Source: an uncultured Collinsella sp. (lineage in GTDB: Bacteria; Actinomycetota; Coriobacteriia; Coriobacteriales; Coriobacteriaceae). From it: DNA of 22,920 bases. The translations under genes were made by a program, and so were the position numbers. Each line of letters opens with the position of its first letter. Position 1 is the stretch's first letter. The DNA lies in the NCBI GenBank assembly GCA_902493615.1, contig CABUQK010000016.1, forward strand, positions 1 through 22,920. The letters are read 5' to 3'. Positions 16,445 through 22,143 of this stretch are shown one piece after another. A model generated the notes under the pieces. The model was not told the DNA's origin. It made no database searches and worked only from the letters and a program-made list of their open reading frames with translations.

Positions 16445-18685
16445 GTGGCAAAGAAGAAGACGAAGAACCAGCCCAAGAAAAATCAGGTCAACGCCGAGAA
16501 CGTCATCGGCCTGCACTCCGAGGTCACCGACCAGCCGATCACACAGACGCTCGAGGTCAACTATATGCCCTATGCCATGAGCGTCAACGTTTCGCGTGCA
16601 TTCCCCGAGATCGACGGCTTTAAGCCCTCGCACCGCAAGCTGCTCTACACCATGTACAAGATGGGTCTGCTCAAGGGCGAGCGCCAGAAGAGTGCCAACA
16701 TTGTGGGACAGACCATGAAGCTCAACCCACACGGTGACGCCGCGATCTACGAGACGATGGTGCGCCTGGCCACCGGCAACGAGGCGCTGCTCGCCCCCTT
16801 CGTGGAGTCGAAGGGCAACTTTGGCAAGTACTATTCGGGCGACCTGAGCTACGCCGCCTCGCGTTATACCGAGGCCAAGCTCTCCCCTATCAGCGCCGAG
16901 ATCTTCAAGGATATCGACAAGGACCCGGTCGACTTTGTCGACAGCTACGACGGCGCCATGAAGGAGCCGCGCCTGCTGCCCACCACGTTCCCCAACATCC
17001 TTGTCTCGGCCAACAAGGGCATCGGCGTCGCCATGGCATCCGATATCTGCGGCTTTAACCTCAATGAGGTCTGCACCGCCACGATGCACTACCTGCAGGA
17101 TCCCGACTGCGACCTGCTCGAGTACATGCCCATGCCCGACTTCTCGACCGGCGGCGAGATTATCTACCGCCGCGAGGAGATGGAGAAGATCGTCGAGACC
17201 GGCCTTGGCAGCTTCCAGATCCGCTCCCGCTGGCGCTGGATTCCCGAAGAGCGCATCATCGAGGTGTACGAGATCCCCTACACCACCAAGACCGATGTCA
17301 TCATCGAGCGCATCGTCAAGCTCTCCAAGGAGGGCAAGGTCAAAGAGATCGCTGACATCCGCGACGAGACCGACCTCTCAGGTCTGCGCATCGCCATCGA
17401 CCTTAAGCGCGGTGTCGACCCCGACAAGCTCATGGCCAAACTCTATCGATCGACTACACTGCAGGATTCGTTCTCGTGCAACTTCAACGTGCTCGTCGAC
17501 GGCTATCCCCGTGTTATGGGCGTGCGCCAGATTCTGCACGAGTGGGTCAAGTGGCGTATTGAGTCCACGCGTCGCCGCATTAACTTTGACCTGGGCAAAA
17601 AGTCCGAGCGCCTGCACCTGCTGCATGGTCTCGAGGCGATCTTGCTCGACATCGACAAGGCCATCGCCATCATACGCGGCACCAAGCTCGAGGCCGAGGT
17701 CGTACCCAACCTTATGAAGGGTTTCGATATCGACGAGACCCAGGCCGAGTTTGTTGCCGAACTTAAGCTCCGCAACATCAACGAGGAGTACATCCTCAAC
17801 CGCACCAAGGACATCGCCAAGCTCGAGGGTGAGATTGCCGAACTTGAGGAGATTCTCTCGAGCGAAGACAACATCAAGAAGGTCATCGGCGACGAGCTGG
17901 CCGCGGTTAACAAGAAATATGTGATGCCGCGCCGCACGGGCAGGATCGAGCCCCACGAAGTCATTGAGGTAAGCCTGGAGCCCGAGGTCGAGGAGTATCC
18001 GGTTACCATCATGCTCTCGCGCGAGGGCTACCTGAAAAAGATGACGGACCGCGTGCTCAAGAAAGCTGCGACGCTCAAGTACAAGGACGGCGACAAACCC
18101 TTTATCGAGTTTCCGTCCTCCAACACCCATGAGCTGCTGGTCTTTACCAACAAGAGCCAGGTGTACAAATGCAAGGTTGCGGCGTTTGAGGACACCAAGT
18201 CGGCCCAGCTGGGCTCGTACCTGCCGACCGATCTTGAGATGGAACCCGACGAGAGCGTCATCTGGGTCATCGACCCCGAGGACTATAAGGCCGACGTGCT
18301 GTTTGTCTTTGAGAACGGCCGCGTGGTGCGTGTCGCACTTTCTGGATACGTCACCAAGACCAACCGCAAGCGCCTCAAGAACGCTATCTACGGCGGCAGC
18401 AAGCTGCTGTATGCCCAGGTGCTCAAGGAAGACCGCGACATCGCACTGGTCTCGAGCGACTATCGTTTGATGAACTTCAACACGTCGTTGCTCAAGACCA
18501 AGACGACTACCAACACGCAGGGCGTCCAGGCCTTTACCGCCAAGAAGGGCCGCTCGGTCACCACCGTCGGCACAACCGAAGAGATCCTTGGCGCCGGCGT
18601 CTCGGCCGAGAAGTTCACCGCGCAGAGCCTCCCCTCAGCCGGTGCCCTCATGAAAGAAAACGACATGCCGAGTTTGTTTGATTAG
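16445..18685 (+). CDS. parC: Divergent type IIA topoisomerase subunit A (ParC/GyrA-like)
   Basis: The 746-residue DNA cleavage subunit, beginning with GTG at 16445 after AGAGG 5 bases upstream. The N-terminus is Lys/Gln-rich, then the winged-helix/tower core. The catalytic pair is Arg140-Tyr141 in YAASRYTEAKL; PSHRKLLYTM and LNPHGDAAIYETMVR match conserved GyrA/ParC blocks. Ala99 and Glu103 stand where E. coli GyrA has Ser83 and Asp87 of the quinolone-resistance region. A coiled-coil segment lies at about 450-480. The C-terminal part (from about 515) has beta-pinwheel-like blades (EGYLKKMTDRVLKK, NKSQVYKCKV, NGRVVRVALSGYV). No GyrA box (QRRGGKG) is seen, arguing against true DNA gyrase and for a ParC-like decatenase. 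It forms one operon with the B subunit. Confidence 0.92.
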   Translation: MAKKKTKNQPKKNQVNAENVIGLHSEVTDQPITQTLEVNYMPYAMSVNVSRAFPEIDGFKPSHRKLLYTMYKMGLLKGERQKSANIVGQTMKLNPHGDAAIYETMVRLATGNEALLAPFVESKGNFGKYYSGDLSYAASRYTEAKLSPISAEIFKDIDKDPVDFVDSYDGAMKEPRLLPTTFPNILVSANKGIGVAMASDICGFNLNEVCTATMHYLQDPDCDLLEYMPMPDFSTGGEIIYRREEMEKIVETGLGSFQIRSRWRWIPEERIIEVYEIPYTTKTDVIIERIVKLSKEGKVKEIADIRDETDLSGLRIAIDLKRGVDPDKLMAKLYRSTTLQDSFSCNFNVLVDGYPRVMGVRQILHEWVKWRIESTRRRINFDLGKKSERLHLLHGLEAILLDIDKAIAIIRGTKLEAEVVPNLMKGFDIDETQAEFVAELKLRNINEEYILNRTKDIAKLEGEIAELEEILSSEDNIKKVIGDELAAVNKKYVMPRRTGRIEPHEVIEVSLEPEVEEYPVTIMLSREGYLKKMTDRVLKKAATLKYKDGDKPFIEFPSSNTHELLVFTNKSQVYKCKVAAFEDTKSAQLGSYLPTDLEMEPDESVIWVIDPEDYKADVLFVFENGRVVRVALSGYVTKTNRKRLKNAIYGGSKLLYAQVLKEDRDIALVSSDYRLMNFNTSLLKTKTTTNTQGVQAFTAKKGRSVTTVGTTEEILGAGVSAEKFTAQSLPSAGALMKENDMPSLFD

Positions 18686-18718
18686 GACGACGGCAGAACC
18701 GCCATAGTTTTACAAAGC

Positions 18719-18761
18719 AGCGGGGCCCGGAGCGCAGCAATATCGCGCCCCGGGCCCCGCT
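18719..18761 (+). terminator. Very GC-rich terminator-like hairpin after the topoisomerase operon
   Basis: AGCGGGGCCCGG (18719-18730) pairs perfectly with CCGGGCCCCGCT (18750-18761). After one mismatch, GCGC (18732-18735) pairs with GCGC (18745-18748). No T-run follows, so termination may be Rho-assisted, but the stem is exceptionally stable and sits 34 bases after the stop. Confidence 0.65.
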
Positions 18762-18824
18762 CGTTGCGGAGGTCATCCTCGGAAATGTCGACGATACGGG
18801 GGCTTCCCGCACCGTCCTAAGCCG

Positions 18825-18881
18825 TTAGCAAAACTCGCAAAAGTTAGCAAAAGTTGCAAAAATTAGCAAAACTTGCAAAGG
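18825..18881 (+). repeat. Three tandem 19-bp repeats with phased GCAAAA motifs
   Basis: The copies are TTAGCAAAACTCGCAAAAG, TTAGCAAAAGTTGCAAAAA and TTAGCAAAACTTGCAAAGG, back to back. GCAAA starts at 18828, 18837, 18847, 18856, 18866 and 18875, alternating 9 and 10 bases, about one helical turn. The last copy runs into AAAGGAG and, 5 bases later, the ATG at 18889. The layout is that of an autoregulatory operator upstream of the decayed ATPase gene. Confidence 0.8.
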
Positions 18882-18888
18882 AGCCACC

Positions 18889-19356
18889 ATGGAGTACAGC
18901 AAATGGCTCCGCCATGCCAGGCATGCTCGAAGATATTATCGAGCGAACCAAAGAAGCGGCAGATAGCCGCCTCTCATAGTCTCGCGCGTGCATAAGCAGC
19001 GTTCAGATTGAGCCAGTCGGCATCGATTGGACATATGCTCAGGAGACTCAGGGTAACTGGCGCACGGACATGAATGGCGTCTTCAGGCAACTCGAGAAGC
19101 ATGACGTCGGGCTTCTCTCGAAACGACCTATCGGGAACTTTCCGATAAAGACATTGAGTTTTTGCTCGCGATGCTGCCCGATTCTGGCCCCAGCAGGGTC
19201 TCGGAGATAGCCAAACGCATGGGCGTTGCCAGCAACTATGCAAGCCAATATAAACGCCGTCTCCTCGAGGACGGCGTCATCGGAGAGCGAGGGCGTGGTC
19301 TCGTTGGCTTTGACATCCCCGCATTCAGGGAGTTCCTGAGTGAGAAGGCCTCCTAG
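18889..19356 (+). pseudogene. Collapsed AAA/archaeal-type ATPase gene (winged-helix C-terminus kept)
   Basis: Fragments of one ATPase gene in shifted frames. The start ATG at 18889, with AAAGGAG 5 bases upstream, opens only 25 codons. In another frame 18914-18976 reads PGMLEDIIERTKEAADSRLS to a TAG at 18977. The same frame then continues VQIEPVGIDWTYAQETQGNW and DMNGVFRQLEKHDVGLL. From about 19120 a third frame reads TYRELSDKDIEFLLAMLPDS, then SEIAKRMGVASNYASQYKRR and GRGLVGFDIPAFREFLSEKA to TAG at 19354. From memory of this Coriobacteriia ATPase family, these parts belong to one protein of about 400 residues with a P-loop before the first piece and a long central domain between DVGLL and TYREL. 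Both appear deleted, together with frameshifts and a nonsense codon. The Walker A motif is absent, so no active enzyme is made. Intact relatives have no firmly known role. Confidence 0.65.
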
Positions 19357-19386
19357 CACGCCGAGATTGTCCGCAAGGGCAACGGC

Positions 19387-19451
19387 GCATGGCAATCAAC
19401 GATTCACCTGGCAAGGACGGCAAGCACTTCAAATAACGCCGATTGCCATGC
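19387..19451. repeat. Inverted repeat GCATGGCAATC...GATTGCCATGC
   Basis: Perfect 11-bp arms at 19387-19397 and 19441-19451 with a 43-base spacer, between the ATPase remnant and the convergent reductase gene. It could be a distant-arm terminator for the minus-strand gene or the ends of a lost small element; there is no T-run. Confidence 0.4.
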
Positions 19452-19464
19452 ACTCTTCTTGTTC

Positions 19465-19995
19465 TTAGGCAAGCTTGCGAGCGAGCTCTCGCACCTCTTC
19501 CAACTTGGGCGAGGAGGCCATGCTGTCACGCTCGGTCATACCGCTGATGGTGACAATGCCCTGGTCCTCCCACTTGCAGTACGCGCAGGTTGACTTGTAC
19601 ATAGCAATCGCCGCATCATAGACGCCCTCGCTGTGGCTATCGAGCAAAAGGGCCGTCTTGGTGAACGGGAAGCCTGTAGCACCGAAGGCGTACAGGCGGT
19701 CGATGGCGGCCTTCTCCTGCGCAGTGATATCAAACCAGTAGATGGGCGAAGCGAAGACAACCATATCGGCGCCTTTCAGCGACTCGATCACGTCGACCAT
19801 GTCATCCTTCTGCACGCAAGTGCCCTCGTGGGCGAAGCAATACTGACACCCCAGGCAACCACCGATTTTCTTGCTGGCAACACGGACGACCTCGACCGTA
19901 TTGCCGCCCTCACGCGCGGTCTCGGCAAACGCCTCGACCATGGTGTCGGTATTGGCGCCCCTGCGCGGGCTACCACTCAATACAACGATATTCAT
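19465..19995 (-). CDS. Flavodoxin-fold NAD(P)H-dependent / iron-sulfur flavoprotein-like reductase
   Basis: A 176-residue flavodoxin-like protein. The ATG at 19995 has GGGAG 6 bases upstream. The FMN phosphate loop is SGSPRRGANTDT (residues 7-18), and ASPIYWFDITAQEKAAIDR is the second flavin-contact segment. Cys47, Cys50, Cys53 and Cys60 (GGCLGCQYC, then GTC) give CX2CX2CX6C, the compact spacing that binds a 4Fe-4S cluster in Isf-type iron-sulfur flavoproteins; a further CAYC lies near residue 137. Such enzymes pass electrons from ferredoxin or NAD(P)H to small acceptors such as quinones or oxidants. It is a lone gene, convergent with the decayed ATPase, apparently intact amid damaged neighbours. 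The substrate is not predictable. Confidence 0.88.
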   Translation of the reverse strand: MNIVVLSGSPRRGANTDTMVEAFAETAREGGNTVEVVRVASKKIGGCLGCQYCFAHEGTCVQKDDMVDVIESLKGADMVVFASPIYWFDITAQEKAAIDRLYAFGATGFPFTKTALLLDSHSEGVYDAAIAMYKSTCAYCKWEDQGIVTISGMTERDSMASSPKLEEVRELARKLA

Positions 19996-20143
19996 AGAAA
20001 TCTCCCTCCCTCATGCCGCAGGCGCGCGGCACACATTTCGTTGTAACCAAAACAGATGAAGCTATTCAGTCGTCCGCAGACCACATCTCTTGTTCGTGTT
20101 CTCTAGACAAGGCGCAAACGGTGCTGCACCCCCCCCTGTCGCG

Positions 20144-20338
20144 CTATATCCCTACGCAGTGTTCAGAACCCCTGCTCACCGAGCAGCACCGCGCGAGGTC
20201 CAGCACGAGTACGCCTTCCCGGGTACAGGTCTCATGCCCTATGCGGGAGATGAGGACCTTCGGGAACACGTCCCCGATGGGCAGAAGCGACGCGAGCTCC
20301 CCCTCAAGCATCAAGTTGATGCTCATATCGCCTCTCAC
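20144..20338 (-). pseudogene. Remnant of a DUF4143-type ATPase (C-terminal end)
   Basis: A 64-residue open frame. The likely start is GTG at 20338, with AAGGAG 7 bases before it inside the right arm of the adjacent inverted repeat. The stretch IGDVFPKVLISRIGHETCTR plus EGVLVLDLAR resembles the usual end of AAA ATPases with a DUF4143 C-terminal domain (pattern DAFPK-IARTRHE-EGI-IVDIARWL). The P-loop, sensor regions and about 350 preceding residues are absent, and the tail after LDLAR is abnormal. I read it as an internal deletion that joined the original control region to the gene's 3' end. Similarity is judged by eye; it could be an unrelated small protein. Confidence 0.4.
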
Positions 20339-20347
20339 ATACGCTCT

Positions 20348-20398
20348 CCTTCCCGGTTTCGAAACTCGAATTGATTTAAAGTTTCGAAACCGGGAAGG
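20348..20398. repeat. Perfect 19-bp inverted repeat containing GTTTCGAAAC
   Basis: CCTTCCCGGTTTCGAAACT (20348-20366) is fully complementary to AGTTTCGAAACCGGGAAGG (20380-20398), with a 13-base AT-rich spacer. Each arm contains the palindrome GTTTCGAAAC. It lies directly before the DUF4143-like remnant, with the ribosome site inside one arm. This layout suits an operator around a promoter -10 or an RNA hairpin that hides the ribosome site. Confidence 0.85.
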
Positions 20399-20474
20399 CA
20401 ATATACAAAAGGATGTGTCGAGGAACGAATCCCAGCCACGTCATGTCGGCAGCGATGAAGGGCGCATCCGCGCG

Positions 20475-20483
20475 TGCTACAAT
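20475..20483 (+). promoter_or_regulatory. Extended -10 promoter of the yjdF transcript
   Basis: TGCTACAAT is a TGn-extended -10 with no good -35. The predicted start near 20490 falls exactly at the 5' strand of the proposed riboswitch, supporting both calls. Confidence 0.5.
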
Positions 20484-20487
20484 GCGG

Positions 20488-20582
20488 GCATCAGAGATGA
20501 AAACACAGTCCCCGTCGGGTAGTCGTGGGCGTGCGGGAGTCCGCATCAGTAACCTGCCTCCTTGGTTGTCCCTTCTCTGCAT
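20488..20582 (+). ncRNA. Probable yjdF (azaaromatic-sensing) riboswitch
   Basis: The leader of yjdF looks structured. CAGAGA (20492-20497) closes with TCTCTG (20574-20579) as an outer stem. TGCGG-GAGT-CCGCA (20532-20545) is a tight internal hairpin, and AACC (20551-20554) can pair with GGTT (20564-20567). The element ends about 15 bases before the AAAGGAGG of yjdF. The yjdF RNA motif is known to precede yjdF genes and to bind azaaromatic compounds. The call rests on gene identity plus visible pairing, not on a covariance-model match. Confidence 0.65.
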
Positions 20583-20610
20583 GGTCATCTACATAAAGGA
20601 GGAACCAGCC

Positions 20611-21030
20611 ATGCAGATCAGCGTGTCGTCCACCCTGACCGTATATCACGACGGTCAATTCTGGGTCGGGCTGGCGGAGCACGTCGAGGGCGGAAAGTAC
20701 GGCGTCGCCCGCATCGTCTTCGGCGCGGAGCCGTCCGATGAGGAGATCCTGCGATTCGTTACAAGCGAATGGGAGAAGCTCTCGTTCTTCGGCGACAAGG
20801 CCATTGAAACAAACAAGCCCGCGAAGAACCCCAAGCGGCGCGCCCGTGAGGCGGCGAAAGCCCTTAAGCGGCCCGCGATGAGCACCAAGGCGCAGCAGGC
20901 GCTCGCAGCACAGAGAGAAGCGATGAAACAGGAGTCAGCTCATGCAAGAAGCCGACGCCGCGCGGAAGAGGCTGATGCGCGCTTCGAGCAGCGAAAGCTG
21001 AAGCGCAAGCAGAAGCATCGTGGGCATTGA
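20611..21030 (+). CDS. yjdF: YjdF family protein (DUF2992)
   Basis: A 139-residue protein. The ATG at 20611 has AAAGGAGG 8 bases upstream, which rules out the in-frame ATG at 20581. The N-terminal 60 residues match YjdF: SSTLTVYHDGQFWVGLAEHV, RIVFGAEPSDEEILRFV. The second half is a basic, charged helix (PKRRAREAAKALKRPAMSTK, then AQQALAAQREAMK), ending KQKHRGH as in Bacillus subtilis YjdF. The molecular function is unknown. In Firmicutes the gene is controlled by an RNA that senses azaaromatic, often toxic, heterocycles, so a detoxification role has been proposed. Here it stands alone with its own promoter and probable riboswitch between two decayed loci, consistent with recent gain. Confidence 0.93.
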   Translation: MQISVSSTLTVYHDGQFWVGLAEHVEGGKYGVARIVFGAEPSDEEILRFVTSEWEKLSFFGDKAIETNKPAKNPKRRAREAAKALKRPAMSTKAQQALAAQREAMKQESAHARSRRRAEEADARFEQRKLKRKQKHRGH

Positions 21031-21191
21031 TTGCCATTTGCAGCAAGGCAAACCATATACAGCAGCGGCGCCAGTTCCACTTGAAGCCGACGCCGCGTAG
21101 ACGCTGATGGTGACGGCTATGCACGGGCACGGGCGCGCCACCGCACTTCACAGCTTGTTTCTCAAGTATTTGGGACGCACACGCGGCGTTC

Positions 21192-21214
21192 AAAAATGCG
21201 GAGCGACTCCGCAT
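21192..21214 (-). terminator. Rho-independent terminator of the ToxN-like gene
   Basis: ATGCGGAG (21196-21203) and CTCCGCAT (21207-21214) form a perfect 8-bp stem with a CGA loop. AAAAA at 21192-21196 is the U-run on the minus strand. It lies 25 bases past the TAG at 21239, supporting the frame-corrected end of that gene. Confidence 0.8.
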
Positions 21215-21238
21215 GGCTCGAGACTGAGCCGAGGTGCC

Positions 21239-21687
21239 CTACTTCTCGCCTTCCAGCAGGCCCACGATGCGATCGATGTCGACGGCAAAGCAGGGCCTTC
21301 CCTCGCGCTCATAGAGGTCAAGGTACGCCTGGCACTCGGAGACAATGCGTTTGGTGTTGCCATCGATGATGCGCTGGAGCGTCTCGTAGTAGGCCGAGCC
21401 CCCGGTCCTGAAGCGCGCTGGTAGGCCTTGGTTATGGGGAACATCTTGATGTAGTGGATGCCGTGGCGGCAGCCGGGGCGCGTCGTGGGGCGGGGTGGCA
21501 ACGCAAAGTACTGGTCTTTGGGTACGTTAGGGGCGATGTTGGAACGCAGCGGCACGGCGAAGTCCCTGCGCTTTCCGTGGAAACGCAGCCTCACCACCAC
21601 GATGCGGGGGCGGTCGCGCTTAAGCATGAGCTCGCGGTCGCCATCGACGAGGTCGAAGAAGTCCTGGGGGATGGATACGATCTTCAT
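21239..21687 (-). pseudogene. ToxN/AbiQ-like type III toxin gene with a frameshift
   Basis: From the ATG at 21687 (AAGGGGG about 8 bases upstream) the frame reads MKIVSIPQDFFDLVDGDREL, RIVVVRLRFHGKRRDFAVPL, RSNIAP, YFALPPRPTTRPGCRHGIHY and IKMFPITKAYQ, then loses sense near 21413-21418. With one base added there the protein continues FRTGGSAYYETLQRIIDGNT, KRIVSECQAYLDLYEREGRP and CFAVDIDRIVGLLEGEK to TAG 21239, about 149 residues, the normal size. FAVPLRSN and RHG-HYIKMFPI match proteins annotated as ToxN/AbiQ-family endoribonucleases, toxins of type III toxin-antitoxin and phage-defence systems. The uncorrected product (165 residues) ends in nonsense sequence. Whether the shift is real decay or a sequencing error cannot be told from one sequence. 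The family call is from memory of homologues. Confidence 0.65.
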
Positions 21688-21712
21688 CGGCTACGCCCCC
21701 TTCATACGAAGC

Positions 21713-21781
21713 GGGGCCCGCATCGCTGCAGGCCCCTACAGGTGGGCGATATTCTACGCCTTGCGGCACCCCGTCGCCCAC
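21713..21781 (-). other. Two strong hairpins before the ToxN-like gene (possible RNA antitoxin)
   Basis: GGGGCC (21713-21718) pairs with GGCCCC (21731-21736), with an inner GCA/TGC pairing. GTGGGCGA (21742-21749) pairs with TCGCCCAC (21774-21781). Both lie in the 100-base gap just upstream of the toxin-like gene, where type III systems encode their antitoxin RNA. No clear tandem repeat array of about 35 bases, the usual antitoxin form, is seen, so the role is only suggested. They could equally terminate transcripts from either side. Confidence 0.35.
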
Positions 21782-21786
21782 GGAGG

Positions 21787-21948
21787 TTAAACGTACACGT
21801 AAGCCGTACTCTGAAAGCCGCGGCTTCCGGCAAGTAGCTTATACCACGAAAGATCGCTTTCAATGCGCATGGCTCGCAAAATAACACTCGCCGGGCCGTC
21901 ACCCCTGATCTTCTCGACCGTCTCCTCCGGGTACTTATTGCGTGCCAC
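21787..21948 (-). pseudogene. Truncated TetR-family regulator (N-terminal stub)
   Basis: A GTG at 21948 with GGAGG 5 bases upstream starts ARNKYPEETVEKI, a common opening of TetR-family regulators. The helix-turn-helix that should follow is missing; from about residue 15 the sequence is unrelated (RGDGPASVILRAMRIESDLS) and stops at residue 53, against about 190 for the family. It is divergent from the ABC transporter genes, the classical position of a local repressor, and a TetR-type palindrome lies 18 bases upstream of its start. The stub cannot bind DNA. The origin of the last 39 residues is unknown. Confidence 0.5.
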
Positions 21949-21965
21949 GGGCACCTCCGTCCTTG

Positions 21966-21977
21966 TTATCGCGATAA
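21966..21977. promoter_or_regulatory. TetR-type operator palindrome
   Basis: TTATCGCGATAA is perfectly self-complementary. With flanks it reads TGTTATCGCGATAAACA, one T short of the 18-base palindrome TGTTTATCGCGATAAACA. It lies between the TetR stub and the ABC transporter, where a divergent repressor would control both. Confidence 0.55.
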
Positions 21978-22092
21978 ACATACCATGAGTGGCGTACGGG
22001 TCGAGAAGGGTTGGCGCCAAAAGAACCCAACGGCCGTTATGGCTTCGTTAGAAACGCGCCCCACCATGGATGGTGAACCCGAAAGGTAAGGC

Positions 22093-22119
22093 GCGCGGGC
22101 ACGGTGACTCGGCCCGCGC
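22093..22119 (+). promoter_or_regulatory. GC-rich hairpin in the leader of the ABC transporter operon
   Basis: GCGCGGGC (22093-22100) pairs with GCCCGCGC (22112-22119) over an 11-base loop, ending 11 bases before the AAAGGA ribosome site. It may affect translation or attenuate transcription. The rest of the gene-free stretch 21978-22143 shows only a small CACCAT/ATGGTG hairpin near 22062-22075. Confidence 0.35.
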
Positions 22120-22143
22120 TCCCGGAAGAGAAAGGATAAACCC

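Noticed and set aside
15824..17089. 421-residue open frame on the minus strand
   Set aside because: It is antisense across both topoisomerase genes; a shadow of strong GC codon bias.
18825..18881. CRISPR array
   Set aside because: The repeats are directly adjacent with no spacers and there are no cas genes.
20013..20522. 169-residue plus-strand open frame
   Set aside because: It runs through the 19-bp inverted repeat and into the yjdF leader, has low-complexity composition and no ribosome site.
21454..21837. Plus-strand open frames opposite the ToxN-like gene
   Set aside because: The minus strand has the recognisable FAVPLRSN and RHG-HYIKMFPI segments, a ribosome site and a terminator; the plus frames have none.
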